From: Oncomelania hupensis | Taxonomy: Eukaryota > Mollusca > Gastropoda > Littorinimorpha > Pomatiopsidae | NCBI GenBank assembly: GCA_036898135.1 | Contig: CM072522.1 | Coordinates: 13,577,399 to 13,641,398 of the forward strand | Reading direction: 5' to 3' | DNA length: 64,000 nucleotides | Shown here: positions 19,888-33,436 of the stretch, in pieces | How positions within the stretch are numbered: position 1 is the stretch's first letter | Layout of the letters: each line of letters opens with the position of its first letter | Notes under the pieces: generated by a model | Database searches by the model: none | Told to the model about the DNA's origin: nothing | The model's input: the letters and a program-made list of their open reading frames with translations, nothing else | Made by a program: the position numbers and the translations under genes

Positions 19888-20030
19888 TGTAATCCTATCC
19901 TATCCCGTAACTCGAAAGTCGTTGGGGCACCACAGATGATCGTTTAACCAGCGTACTCCATCTTTCTCTGTCCTTGGCAGTCCTTATGGCTTCGCTCCGT
20001 GATTTTAGACCAACATATATATTATATACA

Positions 20031-20320
20031 TGTCGGATAGCGCAGTGGTTGGAGCACTCGCTGCTGTGTCGCAAGTTTAGCACCATCCAGTGCGGTTAGC
20101 ACTTGGATGGGTGACCGCAAAACGTGAAGCGACAAATGACAACGCCCCCAGTTGACTCAACTGTGACTGAGTACCTATTCTCTTAAGGGTGGGGAAGGTA
20201 AAGCAGCGAGGGAGAGAGATGGGCATCACCCTCATTACGCTGGCCCAAGATAAGTGTGATCTCCAACATCACGCTCCCCTACGGCCACAAGGCTAAGGGA
20301 CGACCTTTACCTTACCTTTT
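20031..20320 (+). mobile_element. tRNA/5S chimeric SINE, full-length copy 3
   Basis: The tRNA-like head with A-box is at 20034-20062. The 5S-like block runs from tcgcaagtttagc to gtgaccgc at 20069-20118. The body and tail (ctacggccacaaggctaagg, acctttaccttacctttt) follow. It agrees with the minus-strand copy at 1562-1857 over its whole length. It lies 25 bp past the end of the BovB fragment. Confidence 0.85.
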
Positions 20321-23300
20321 CCTTAGAGTTGTTAACCTATTGGCGAAAGGGTATATGTTTCAAAGGTCTTCAGTTCGAACCTAACATGAACTATTGATAA
20401 CTTCAGAGCTAGCCTTAGTCACCTAGCCGACAGAGAGGAACGGCAAGGATTGGACGGATAGACGGAGTGTGATTGGATTTTGAAGGAGGGATACAGGTTT
20501 AGGGGGTGGGGGGGGGGGGGTGTGGGAGAGGGTGATCGAGGAGGATGGGAGATGGGGAAAGCTTCTCGGACATTGCAGATCATGATTGGTTAGGTCCATT
20601 TATATCGAGTCCAACATTGATTCCCCACCACCCCACCCTCTCCTTCTGACGACGATAGGTCAGAAAATGACGTAATATGCCTCTATCTAAAGGACATCAC
20701 AGAGAAACCAGGCCTGTCTCCTCTCTGAAAATCCTTATTGGGAAGAGAGGGGACTATAAACTAATAACATAACATAACCAGGCCTACTGAGATATATTCA
20801 AAATAAAGATGCGCAACTCAAGTTTAAAGTGAGGCTGTCAACTAAGAAGACGAAGAAGAATTGCTGGGAAGAAAAGTAAAAAGAGCTCGATGTCAAAATT
20901 ATTGTTTTATTGCTAATGTTAACGTAGTGGTGGCAATTGTTTGAGTAAATTATTAACGAAAATTCAGGCTGCGTTTGGAAACTTGAAAAGGAGTTCTGCA
21001 TCTTTATGCTTACTGTATGGTGCATTAGTTCTTTTTGACAAGCGTTGATTACGTATGTATCAGTCGTCCTAGACCTTGAAAAGTTTACGTCACTTCCGAC
21101 TATTGTCAGTTTCACTGAGCAGACGACAAAACCTGTTACCATGATGAAAAATCTAGTTTTGATTGCTTATTTGCAAAGACGTTTGGAGCCAATTTGGCGA
21201 CAATTTTTAAACATGGAGAGAAGGTGAGGCCTGTTCGGTTGTTGTACAGAAATTTTAGAAAAGCTGCGAGGTCTTTTGCAAAGTAGCGCAACTGCGCGCG
21301 TCTTCTGTCTCACGTGTAACGGGTTTCCCCCCACAAGCGCCTGGGCGGTTTTGGAGCATGAACATGCCTTGTAGCGTAGAAGAATTAATGTAGATAAATG
21401 TTATTTTAATGCGTTGTTGCTCCATTATTTTAAGTGGAAAGCACTATAAGCCACATCTTTGTTGTTTTATTTTTGTCTTTCTTCCTCACATGAGGCCATT
21501 TTTGGGGTTAAAACATTGGCGTATTTTGGGGGTCCGTTGGTACTTGGTAACGAACAAATACCGGCTACTGTTGTTTACAACATGGTTCTCAAATATTATT
21601 AGGATGTGTTAAGTATTGTTGTGTGTTTTTTTTTTTTTCGTTTTTTTTCCCCGGGGCGGAGGGATGGGGGTGCTTACCTCTCTTTTCCAAACACGATCGT
21701 TCTCTTTCCTTCGAGTTTTGACTCTGGCTCTGATCACTTGAGGGAGAATTTCGTGTCGCCTAAAGTGTATGTTTTTGTGTGCGTGTTTATTATTTTTTTC
21801 CTGAGCTTGTTTACTATTCAGAGTACGAGCTAAGGAAAAGAAATAGAATTCCACTACCGAGAGAAATCGACCTGTTCAATAATTGGAACCCCAACCCAAC
21901 TCCCGCCGCTTCTCGGCCACTTATGTTGCAGGTTGGAATCGATCCACGGAACCAAACGTCATATAAAAAGAAAGTTGTTTTTCACTCATACCTGGAATGC
22001 TCTGGTTTCTTCTGATGATGGACGATCAGAAGCTACGAGAAAATCAAAATCAAGAGTGACGAGTGAAGAGAATTAATTTACGGGCCATCAATTAATCAGT
22101 ATTTTGATTAGCAATATCCCCGCAGGAATCCTGAACGCTCATGGCAATAGTGTAATGTTCAGGTGCACACTTCGGCCATTCTGAGTATAAACGATATACC
22201 GAAGCGTGTGTGTGTGGGTGTGTGTGCGTGCGTGTGGGTAGGTGTGCGTGTGTGCTTTTGTGTGTGTGTGTTTTGTATGCGTGCTATCAGTATTAATAAC
22301 ACTCTTTAGTTACAGTACTAGTAGCTACAGGATCTTGAAAATTGACAATAGACAGTTGGCTGCAGAATCTTCAAGATGCTTAAGGCGGTAGCCCAAATGG
22401 AAAGAAGAAGAAGAAGAAGAAGACAGTGGTCCGACTATTTCGTGAGCTATCAGGTCTTCGCTTAAAACTGCTGATGGGCTATGCTTCCAAAAACTCATAC
22501 CAACAAGCTTTGTTACATTGCTTGTCTGAGCGTGATCAGGGAATAGACTAAAAGTAAAAGTGTCTGCGATCAATTAAGGCTGACAACTGTTTCAGTGCCT
22601 GTACCAACAGGCTTTCCTTCCCTGTCGATTGTGTCACTACAGTCCAAGATCTGTCTAGGCAGACTTATGGCCACAGGTTGAGGAAGAATGCCTCGTGCAG
22701 CAGTTTCTGATTCGTCGCGTGTTCCTAAACCTACAGGCTCCGGTCTTGTCGTGTGGACGTCAAGGATCTATCAGGGCTATGCTTAAAAGCAAGAGAAGGG
22801 TGGGGTGGAGGGGAGAGAGCGAGAGAGAGAGAGAGAGAAAGAGAGACCGGACCAAGGGTCTATAGTGCAGGCATCCTGTACAGGGTGGTCTGTTAATCAG
22901 GAACGGTCCGAACCTAGGGAATGGACTAATGAGCTTTCTAGCGGATAGTGTGGTCCGCTGCTAACCTCTATAATGCCTTGGTAGCATGCAAGGAACTGAA
23001 GTTGAAGTATACTGAGTGAGCTCTATCAGCTTGACATGAACTGTATCGCGCCCATACAGCGTAACTGAGCGTTTGTGGCTAGCGGTTCGCTCTTCGGGGT
23101 ATTGGCTCTGGAATGTTTGTGTGGAAATTGGAGCAGACGCGCATTTCTCTTTGGGACTTATCTTTGATCAACTAGCTAGCTGCCTGGAAGAACGAAGATG
23201 AAGGACAATAAAGTAGAAGAAGGAGAAGGCGGAATAGTAGTAGTAGTATTAAGTAGAAGAAAAGCAGTTAAAAATTATCATTTTCACGAGCACGTCGAAG

Positions 23301-24567
23301 CACCGTTAGGTCAGACTTTGTTATTTTTATTTTTGTTCTTTCTAATTTGAGTTTATCTGGTTTGTTTGTTTGTTCAGCCTGTACATTGTCAGTGCGACAG
23401 GGATTCACCGACATTCCCGCATTGTATGTAATTGAGCTTTATCTCATTATGATTACGCATTTTTTGTGTGAATTCCCACTATCAAATAATTTCCGCCTGT
23501 GCCTTTCCAAACGTCAGTTTCTGGTAATCATAGAGCTCTTTAAAATCTTCAAACAAGGCCGGGACACAAAACATTTAGTATAATACTTTGGAGAGTTTAT
23601 GTCCCTTTTCTGCATTTAAAAAAAAAAAAAGCTCCTTTCTTTAAAAATGAAGCAGTTTTAGAATCGGGATATAAATACTATTCCCCCCCCTCCCCCCCCC
23701 CCAAAAAAAAAGAAAAAAAAGAAATGTAGTATTCCATTTACAGTCTTCAATTGTCTGATAAGCTACAGCGTAAATAATGTTGAGGGATAGGTTTTTGATA
23801 AATTTGTGACAAAACATTAGTCATTATTGTATTATATGCAGTGTCGTTGATTGCAGAATGCGTGGTTGGGGAGGGGACGGGGGGGAGGGGGGGGAGAGTA
23901 GTGTAGAGGTTGTTCACCTTCACGCAGTGTAGAAGCTGTACTGCTCTTATTTTTGATTGCAGCAGCGTCCTACCGGGAACCGATACATTTATTATTTATG
24001 CAGCTTGATTCCTGAACGTATGAAGGCATTTCCACTTCCAACTTTATTCTAATGCACTTATCTAGATTGCAGAATGAGAATTACCCCCCGCCCCCTCCTT
24101 ACCTCACCCTCACCCTCCACGGAATATGATGCAGTTTGAACTTTGATGCTTCTGTAAACATGGGCTAATACTAGAAATGTAATATGGAACGTGCTTCGTT
24201 GCTTGCGTAAAGGTATTTTTGCCCAATCCATAATTATAAGTGCGAGTATCGAGATTGCAGAAGGAAAAAAATGACATAATTATGGGATGCATTGCATGCA
24301 GTTTGATGGTTCTGTAAACAGAATTTCACGTACGCCTGCGAATGTATGCAATTTGATGCTTGTGTATGTAGAACGTTCTCTTGGGCGATATGCTTTTGCC
24401 GTGATTGCCAGAGGCCATCTTAAAAAGGCCGAATGCCTTCGATATTTAAAGCGTGTCTGAAGTCGAGATAGAAATTGCGAAAAACAACACACTAACAAAA
24501 TCTCCAATTCATACTAAGAGATTAAGTTTTGAATTTGCCTATTATATTCTTTTTTCTTGGTCTGATA
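20321..24567. other. 4.2 kb without a recognisable gene
   Basis: I see no supported coding exon or known element. Notable content: a G-run near 20505-20521, (GT)n at about 22206-22272, (GAA)n at 22403-22422, GA at 22818-22842, poly-C/poly-A near 23684-23712, and a G-rich stretch near 23875-23897. Open frames of 60-114 codons show no domain. Unspliced exons of an unrecognised gene cannot be excluded. Confidence 0.4.
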
Positions 24568-25405
24568 TTTGACTCACGTGCACAGCAATGTGAATCTATG
24601 TACTGGCTCCCCCAAAAAAATTTAAATTAAAAAAAAATATATATACATATATATATGAGACCGAAATAGTCCAAAAATTACATTTTATTTAACAAATTAT
24701 GGCTGTCCGTCCGTCTATCCGCCGTCCATCTGTGCAAAAAAGCAAGTGGCTTAATATATCAGAACCTATTTTAACTATCACAACCAAACTTGGTAAAATG
24801 TTGTACATCTATGAGATCTCATAAATGATCAGTGAATGAATTACTTCACTTCAAGGTCAAGGTCACAGGGTCTGCAAATGTTAGTTTAAAAAAAAGACAA
24901 TTGTTAAAAAAAACTTTTTTTTAAAATTTTTTATTTTATTTTTTAAACTAAGTTATTAATATTAATATCAATGACACACATACTGTGCAAACCCTCTCCA
25001 AGGTCAAAGTCACTGATTCTGTCCAAAGTCGGTCGGTATAGGTATTTTGATAAATATAAGTCCAAACTTGTTGTATTTAGAGATGATAGATTGATCTTAC
25101 ATATATTTTGCATTGATCTTGAAGGTCTTGGAAAAAACCCATTTTAAAATGCGTTATAGAGTGCTATGTCTTTACATTTACTTCCATTGGGTTATTTGAC
25201 CATACATGAGCATGAGAGATCACGTGAAGGTCAAGGTCATCCCAAGGTCAAGGTCACTGAAGGTCAAGGTCATCCTAAGATCACTTTTTTTTTGGGGGGG
25301 GGGGGAGGGTGAAACATAATATTGGTTTTTGCTGTTGTTTTTTTTTTTGATCGTACGTGAGCCGGAGGTCAAGGTCAAGAGCATCGAAATATTAAAGTCA
25401 TAGAG
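24568..25405 (+). repeat. AGGTCA-rich interspersed repeat, copy A (3'-truncated)
   Basis: It begins with an imperfect hairpin (gactcacgtgcacagcaatg). It then follows the family order: cgtccgtctatccgccgtcc, tcagaacctattttaactat, aaccaaacttggtaaaatg, then many aaggtcaaggtca doublets (24853, 25228-25275, 25368). A T-run passing into a G-run lies at 25286-25309. It stops at aagagcatcgaaatattaaa, short of the family 3' end. There is no coding capacity. Confidence 0.85.
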
Positions 25406-26680
25406 ACTGGCTCCAGTACCTCTACCCAAGTAGAGAGACGAACGTTTAGTATCGGCTGGTCTCAAGCTACGCAATGCAGTCTGACATTACCATGCGACCA
25501 GACAATGGAACCGGACAGGGAATGCACAACCTAACCATTCTTTGATCAGATGCAATTTGCCGATGCAAGAACACGATTTATTGTCGGCATCGCGGGCATA
25601 TTAGTCCGCTATCGACCAGCGGCTTATCGGAGACCCGGCCGGGGATGAGAGGGTGGGTGGGGATGGAGGTGTGTCAGGCCCTCTCTATCTCCGAACGCTA
25701 GATTTTTTTAAATGTACGAGATTAAACTAACGATAACGGTACTATCTGAAGTATCAGTACAGCCAAACAGAGTGCTCAGACTAAATTTTCGGATCTCACT
25801 TTATTTTTTCTTCCCGACGCAAATGTGCAATATGTAGACAAGAGCAGTTGGTGATGTATTACTGGCATTACAATCGCCGGTCTGCTATCGACTCAGAGCT
25901 TATCGTATCAGAGACCTGGGGGCTGGGGGCTGGGGTAGTGGAAGGCGGTAGAGGATGTAGGTGGGAGGAGGGGAGGGGGGTCTAAGAGAAAGGGAGTGAG
26001 AGAGGACCCTAGATGTGAGAAAATGTCAAGGTTAAAAGATAACATTCATATGGACTGCAGATCCCTAGACCCAAGTCGTGACAGTATTGCACTTTGTGGC
26101 CTGTCAGCAACCTATTTCTATATCTCCGGGGCTTCTTCTTGTGAGCTCAAGCAGACGACTTTGGTATTTTTGGGGTATGGTCATACCACCCCCCTCCCCC
26201 CCCCCCTCTACTTCCATTCCATCCCTCCCCCTCGCCTCGACACCGCCAACGCGCCCACCACTGAATCGTTATCGGAGCGTCTGCTCTTAGACCAATGGTC
26301 TGCTTGATTGCGTCTTGCCTTAACCCCCTCTCTTTTCACACTCCCCCTCTCCCACCCCCAGCACACACACCCCAATCTTCTTTGGGATCGTCTGCTTGAT
26401 TACCCCCCTTCCCCCATCTCCCACTCACTATCATTACACCACCACAATCCATGACATTCAGTCCTCTCTTGGGGCGCTTACTTGATTGATACACAGTGTA
26501 CGGTGGCTCTAGCCGTTTAGGACCCCGGCGTGACCGTTCACTTCATCATCTTCTGCGCCCCCTCCTCCTTGATCTGCGCTTCGCGTATTGCCAGACTTAT
26601 CTAGAAATACTTTGAAATAGTCGAGGTGGGGGTGGGGGTGGGGGGAGGGTCTTGGGCAGGGGAGGGGAAGAATCAGAACG
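25406..26680. other. Non-genic stretch, C/G-rich in places
   Basis: No supported gene. Several G-rich and C-rich runs (about 25925-25980 and 26195-26240) make open frames Pro-rich and unreliable. Confidence 0.4.
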
Positions 26681-27100
26681 AGCCAAATGTCGGTCAACCT
26701 GTCCGCCCGTCGGTTCGATGCCCTCCATATCTCAAGAACCACTGAACCGATTTTGACCCAATTTCACAGGAATATTACCTATAGGTTAGTGGCCAGCCTC
26801 CCGTGCCATAGTATTTGGCTCTATTGCATTTGCAACGATCAAGGTCGCTGGGATCTAATCAGTGTTAAACTCATTTTGCTCAAAATCTTTTTTTGGGGGG
26901 TTTTAAATTTTTAAACCTTGTTTTTATTGAGTTTTTGGAATACAAGTACTTGAACTCTTGGCCATTCATTAAGTAGCTGTCAGGTTGTCGGCCAGTTTGC
27001 CGCTCCGGATGTCACTATTTGTATTGCTTAAACCACAGAGTTTTATTTTTTAAAAATGCCTTATCTCAAGAATGACTGGACAGATTTTGATTATTTTTAC
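26681..27100 (+). repeat. Second interspersed repeat type related in style to the AGGTCA family
   Basis: Text such as gtccgcccgtcggttcgatg, tctcaagaaccactgaaccg and attttgacccaatttcacag parallels the AGGTCA family (compare tcagaacctattttaactat and aaccaaacttggtaag). A partial second unit appears at 27048-27110 (tctcaagaatgactggacag). It may be a diverged relative. Its boundaries are not clear. Confidence 0.4.
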
Positions 27101-27402
27101 TAGACCGATCCTTTGCCTACTGCCAAGTATGTTGCGTCGTTCATAATTGCATACCTTCTCAAAGGTGTCAAGGTCGCTGTGGTTCATTATTTTCTAAACA
27201 CGTTTTGCGCCTTAGCTCAAAATTGCTTGAAACGATTTTATTTAGTTGGGGTTTTTTTGGAGGTAGGGGGTGGGGGATGGGTAGTAGCTTTTTTTAAAAA
27301 ATTAGTTGTTTGGGTGGACAGTGAATGACACTGTACTGTCGTAAACTCTCTCAACGCATATTGTGTGTGTGTACCCCTCTCCCCACCATTCTTACTTTCT
27401 GC

Positions 27403-27749
27403 AGGGCTCGACGGCAACTTCAAATTTTTTTTTTTTTAACCTGTCCTTTCGGATAGGTTGTCACATATTTTACCTGTCCCCCATTTCCAGCCTGTCCGAA
27501 CTTTCCTTACATTTTTGAGGAAGAAACACAAAAAGTAAGATATTTAAGCGAATTATATTGCATCAGTTTTGTATTTGCAGCACATGCAAATTCGAACACT
27601 TTTGCTTGGCGAAGTCACATAAAGTAAACAAAAAAAAAAAAAAGCGGAAACTAAAGCCAAGATCATTGACGCCCACTGACTTGGCAGCTGATCCAACCTG
27701 TCCGGCAGCCGATTCTACCTGTCCCGGACAGTCGGTTGTGTCGAGCCCT
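27403..27749. mobile_element. hAT-like MITE with 8-bp target duplication
   Basis: A perfect 10-bp terminal inverted repeat (AGGGCTCGAC and GTCGAGCCCT) bounds 347 bp. The flanks are ctttctgc and ctttctgg (27395-27402 and 27750-27757), an 8-bp duplication with one mismatch. An 8-bp duplication and CAGGGCTCGA-like ends are usual for hAT elements. The interior has repeated acctgtcc motifs and no transposase. Confidence 0.8.
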
Positions 27750-27909
27750 CTTTCTGGCAACATGCCACGCTGTTGACTGTATTTAAAAAAAAAACTGTTC
27801 TCCCTTGTGGAAAGGGCAAATAATTCTGTAAACATTGTAACAACATTGAATTGTGGGGATTGTTTGCTGTTATCGATACTAGTTATTTTGAAATGTCTGC
27901 AACAAAATC

Positions 27910-28199
27910 CTATTCCTATCCTATCCTATCCTGTCCCATAACCCGAAGGTCGTAGGGGCACCACAGATGATCGCTTAACCAGCATACTCCATCTTTCTCT
28001 GTCCTCAGCAGCCCTCATGGCTTTGCTCAGTGTCAAACCAGTCCATTCTCGAATGTTGTCCTCCCACCTCTTTTTCGGTCTCCCCCTTCTTCTACCTCCT
28101 TGCACTGTGCCTTGCAGAATGGTCTTTGCAAGGCCTGATGATCTGGTGACGTGGCCATACCATCGGAGTTTCCGTTTCTTCACCACTGTGAGCAGGTCA
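27910..28199 (-). mobile_element. BovB 3' fragment with 12-bp target duplication
   Basis: This 290-bp 5'-truncated copy is flanked by tgcaacaaaatc at 27898-27909 and 28200-28211. The tail is (TATCC)n on the + strand. The minus strand encodes the conserved KKRKLRWYGHVTRSSGLAKT and KKRWEDNIREWTGL stretch in one open frame of about 98 codons. It is recent enough to keep the frame but is far too short to be active. Confidence 0.92.
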
Positions 28200-28504
28200 T
28201 GCAACAAAATCAACAATAACAAATCGTTTGCATTTTATTTTTTTCTTAGGCACAAAACTGTGCAGTGTATACTTTTTTCATATAGGCTTATATGCACAGT
28301 ACCTAGGCCCGTTACGTAATTTTAATACTATTTAGGAATCGCGGGTTTGTAAGCGAGCTAATGAATTACACATAGCAGAGTGCTTCTTGGGACTGCTATA
28401 CTTATAGTCCCCTTGCCATTCCTGGCCAGAATGGCAGGGACGGCGAGGGTTTTTGTCCCCGGCGAACCCTACCAGGTTTCTCGTTTTCGTCACATTCTAT
28501 CCTA

Positions 28505-29372
28505 TCTATCTTATCCTATCCCGTAAATCGAAGGTCGTTGGGGCACCACAGATGATCGTTTAACCAGCGTACTCCATCTTTCTCTGTCCTCAGCAACCCT
28601 CATGGCTTCGCTCAGTATCAAGCCAGTCCATTCACGGATGTTGTCCCCCCCCCCCCCCCCACCTCTTTTTCTTTCTCCCTCTTCTTTTGCCTCCTTGCAC
28701 CGGGCCTTGCAGAATTGTCTTTGCAAGGCCCGAAGCTCTGGTGACGTGGCCATACCATCGGAGGTTTCGTTTCTTCACCACTGTGAGCATGTCAACATGT
28801 TGTCCAATGGCTTGTGTGATGGTCTGTCGCACTTCGTTGTTGGTGAATTGCTGGGCATAGGAAATGCCAAGAAGTCTTCTGCAGCACCTCATCTTCATGC
28901 TTTGTATTCTTCGTTGGAGATCTGTTGTGAGGATCGATGTTTCGCAAGCGTATAGGAAGATGGAGATGAGAAGGGAGCGCAGCAGTCTTAGGAGTGTTTA
29001 CTGATGGTCCTGTCTTTCCAAATGGGCTCCAACCTTGTCAGGGCAGCAGTTGTTGGTGCGATCCTGGAGAGGACTTCCTTTCGGGACCCATTGTTTGATA
29101 CAATGGCTCCTAAATATTTGAAGCTATGCACTGTGTTGAGGGATTGGCCTTGGACTTTGATGTTCGTGTTGGTCATCATTTTGTTCATTTCTGCACTTAT
29201 TTCCATTCCATAGGTTCTGGAGTTGGTGTCAAGCTGCTTTACCAGCTGTTCAAGTTCTTGTTCCTCTCCAGCCAATTCATCAATGTCATCCGCAAAACGG
29301 AGGTTGGAGTTTGCTCTGCCACCCTATGCTGACTGTGCCTTCGTGATCTGCAAGGGCATCTAACATGATGCC
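28505..29372 (-). mobile_element. BovB 3' fragment including the RT catalytic box
   Basis: From the (TATCC)-like tail near 28505 it runs back through the post-RT region (LLGISYAQQFTNNEVRQTIT; KKRNLRWYGHVTRASGLAKT) and KYLGAIVSNNGSRKEVLSR to the FADD catalytic box at 29285-29296. It breaks off at about 29372. A poly-C run at 28647-28660 and several frameshifts break the frame. Confidence 0.88.
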
Positions 29373-30944
<1,572 letters not shown>

Positions 30945-31334
30945 TCAAAATCGATTAGGTTGTTACTGCTATGTGTCCGAAATGAAATGATTATATGAGT
31001 GTTTGGATTTGTGCTGTGATGTGATTGTGTACCGGTATGTGTATGTGCTGAGGGAGAGAAAGAGGGACAGAGAGAGGCTGTTATATGAATATGGACATTC
31101 TGCAACTGTGAAAGAACAGAAGAAAGGTAGCCTGGTTTTGTTCACTTTAATCAATAGCAACGACGGTTTTCATGGCAGCTGTCAGTGTATGAGAGACACA
31201 AATCAAAGCCGAAACATATGAGACTAGATTGCCTCTCCATAATTTATAGAAAGGGTCGGCAGCTACGGAAGGCGATACAATCACACGGGAATAAACACAG
31301 AAACTTCCACTGAAGTCAAAATGCATGTTCGAAA

Positions 31335-31425
<91 letters not shown>

Positions 31426-32053
31426 GTTATTATTATTATTGTTATTATTATTATTATTCTTTTATTTACATTACATTCCTTTTCAGATTTGTGAACATGC
31501 GGCTTGGAGACAAGCGCTTGTACATTTGTTAACAATGCTGCATCATGGATTTTTCTTAAAAGGTGTTTAAAAAGCGTTCTTGTTTTACAGGAGGCTATCA
31601 AGGAACGATTTGGCAGTCTCCATCTTCCAAACCAGGCCCACACTTGTGCGCGAAGGATGTTTTAATAGATATTTCGGTTCGATTTCAGGTTGTCAAGTTT
31701 GTCAGACGACATGCTGCGGTGTATTTGTTTGCATTGAGCTGTGTGGGATCATGTATGCGGTTTTACAGGGAGGCTTTGCAAAATGTCACAGGGCATCTCC
31801 TGTAAATTGTTTGCATTTTGTTCGATGGATCTGTTACTGTGTGTTCGGTCATTTCGGTTTTGTTGCAGATTGTTGGCCGAAAGCTTTGCGACCCCAAACC
31901 CATACCATAATCTACACACCCACCCACCCCTCCCCCCGCCCCCGCCACATCTCCGCACTCCATGATGATATTAACTTGCTTTTGAACCTTCTGTGTTTAC
32001 ATTTTGCTTTGAGGGATCGCCTGGGTTGTTTCAGATTGACAAAACCCCGCGTC
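30945..32053. other. Region upstream of the NDUFA4-like gene, with an (ATT)n array
   Basis: An (ATT)n array fills about 31338-31460. The remainder holds no recognised exon. A possible 3' splice site (gggttgtttcag, ending 32035) lies 18 bases before the start codon, so a non-coding first exon further upstream is possible. I could not identify a core promoter. Confidence 0.4.
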
Positions 32054-32576
32054 ATGGCCGCTCCCAGGGCTTTCGGTTTCGGCTTGGTTGCCTTTAAAAA
32101 GTTCCCTGAGGTAGGTGTTATTTATTGACGGCTTATGATATGGTGCACGTCCTTAAAAAGCGCACGAGTCTTAACTGCGCGTCTCCCTCGCTGTACAGCT
32201 CGAAGAGTTCCCCATGGCAATGTCTAAAAGTCAATAAATTTTAAAAATGACCATTTTGAAATGAAAACGTGTGTATGATTTCACCGGTTTTCTACCGGTA
32301 TGGTACTTGATCTGGACAAATGGATAAATATTGTCCGTCTGTTCGGCCTCTCCAACCTCCATGTGTCTGTCTGTACATCTGTCGGGCTCTATGCTGGAAG
32401 GACGGGTGGGTTGGTGGGGTGGGTTTAGTACTAGACCAGGACCAGTAAAGGGAAATAACTATTCTGCTTGTCGCTGTTGCAGTTGATTCCCTTGGCTTCT
32501 ATCATCAGCACAGCCTGTGTTGGTGCGGGAGCCTTCGTCGTGTACGCTCTCGCCACCAAGCCCGACGTCGTGTAAG

Positions 32577-32633
<57 letters not shown>

Positions 32634-33373
32634 CAATCATCATGTCAATATCGTCGTCGTAATTGATCATCATCATCATCTTCTTCTTCTCCTTCGCCAT
32701 CGTCATCACCATTATGATCGTGATCGTCGTCGTCATTGATTAGTTACAGCAGCAGCAGCGTCCTACTATATATATATTTATTTTGAGCCTGCGTTGTGGC
32801 CAAGTGGGCTAAGGCAGGACTAACTTGCCATGTCCACAGGCCACAAACCAATGGCCCTTGACAGGTGTGAGATCGATCCAGCATCTGGGCGTTGTGTTTC
32901 TACGAACATTATTTACTTTCTACTCGGGCAACGTCTCGGGGGGTTTTCTCCGGGTACTCCGGTTTGCTCCCCCAGCAAAATTTCAAAAACACAACTATTA
33001 GGTAGGTTGGGTTTGGGCGCGCTACAGGCTGCTACTACGCCTTCCCCAGGGAAGGCGGCCCAGAATTTCCAGATAAAAAGGGACCAAAAAAAGTTTCCAA
33101 AGATCTATTTTTTAAAAAAAAGAAAGATTAATTAATTAAAAAATTAATAATAATTTTAATCGTTGACATAATCGACATCGATTTTCCATCATAATTGAAC
33201 ATCAGTGACAGTAAACGCCGCATCGTAGTAATACATTAGTAATACATGCTCTTCATCGTTACAATATCATAAACAATGACTTACTAAAATTAACGTCGTC
33301 TTATGCAGCAGTGTCATAATCAACTTGATGATGATGATTGATGATGATGACGACGACGACGATGATGATGATA

Positions 33374-33436
<63 letters not shown>

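Larger units (their letters stand above)
19262..20030 (-). mobile_element. BovB 3' end, split by a LINE fragment inserted in its tail
   Basis: The (TATCC)n tail appears at 19265-19289 and again at 19888-19904. From there the minus-strand BovB 3' end continues (cgtaactcgaaagtcgttgg, ..., ctccatctttctctgtcctt) to about 20003. The interruption at 19290-19887 therefore landed inside the pentanucleotide tail. Confidence 0.75.

Noticed and set aside
22325..22573. 82-residue minus-strand frame with GYRLKHLEDS
   Set aside because: It looks protein-like by eye, but it has a Ser run from (GAA)n, no domain and no splice or repeat context.
31580..32128. 182-residue frame as the N-terminus of the NDUFA4-like protein
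   Set aside because: Only the part from the ATG at 32054 fits the family length; the upstream residues match nothing and run through AT-rich and C-rich text.
32578..33434. CRISPR or other programmed repeat arrays
   Set aside because: The window is animal nuclear DNA; the regular arrays here are microsatellites, minisatellites or transposon tails without unique spacers.
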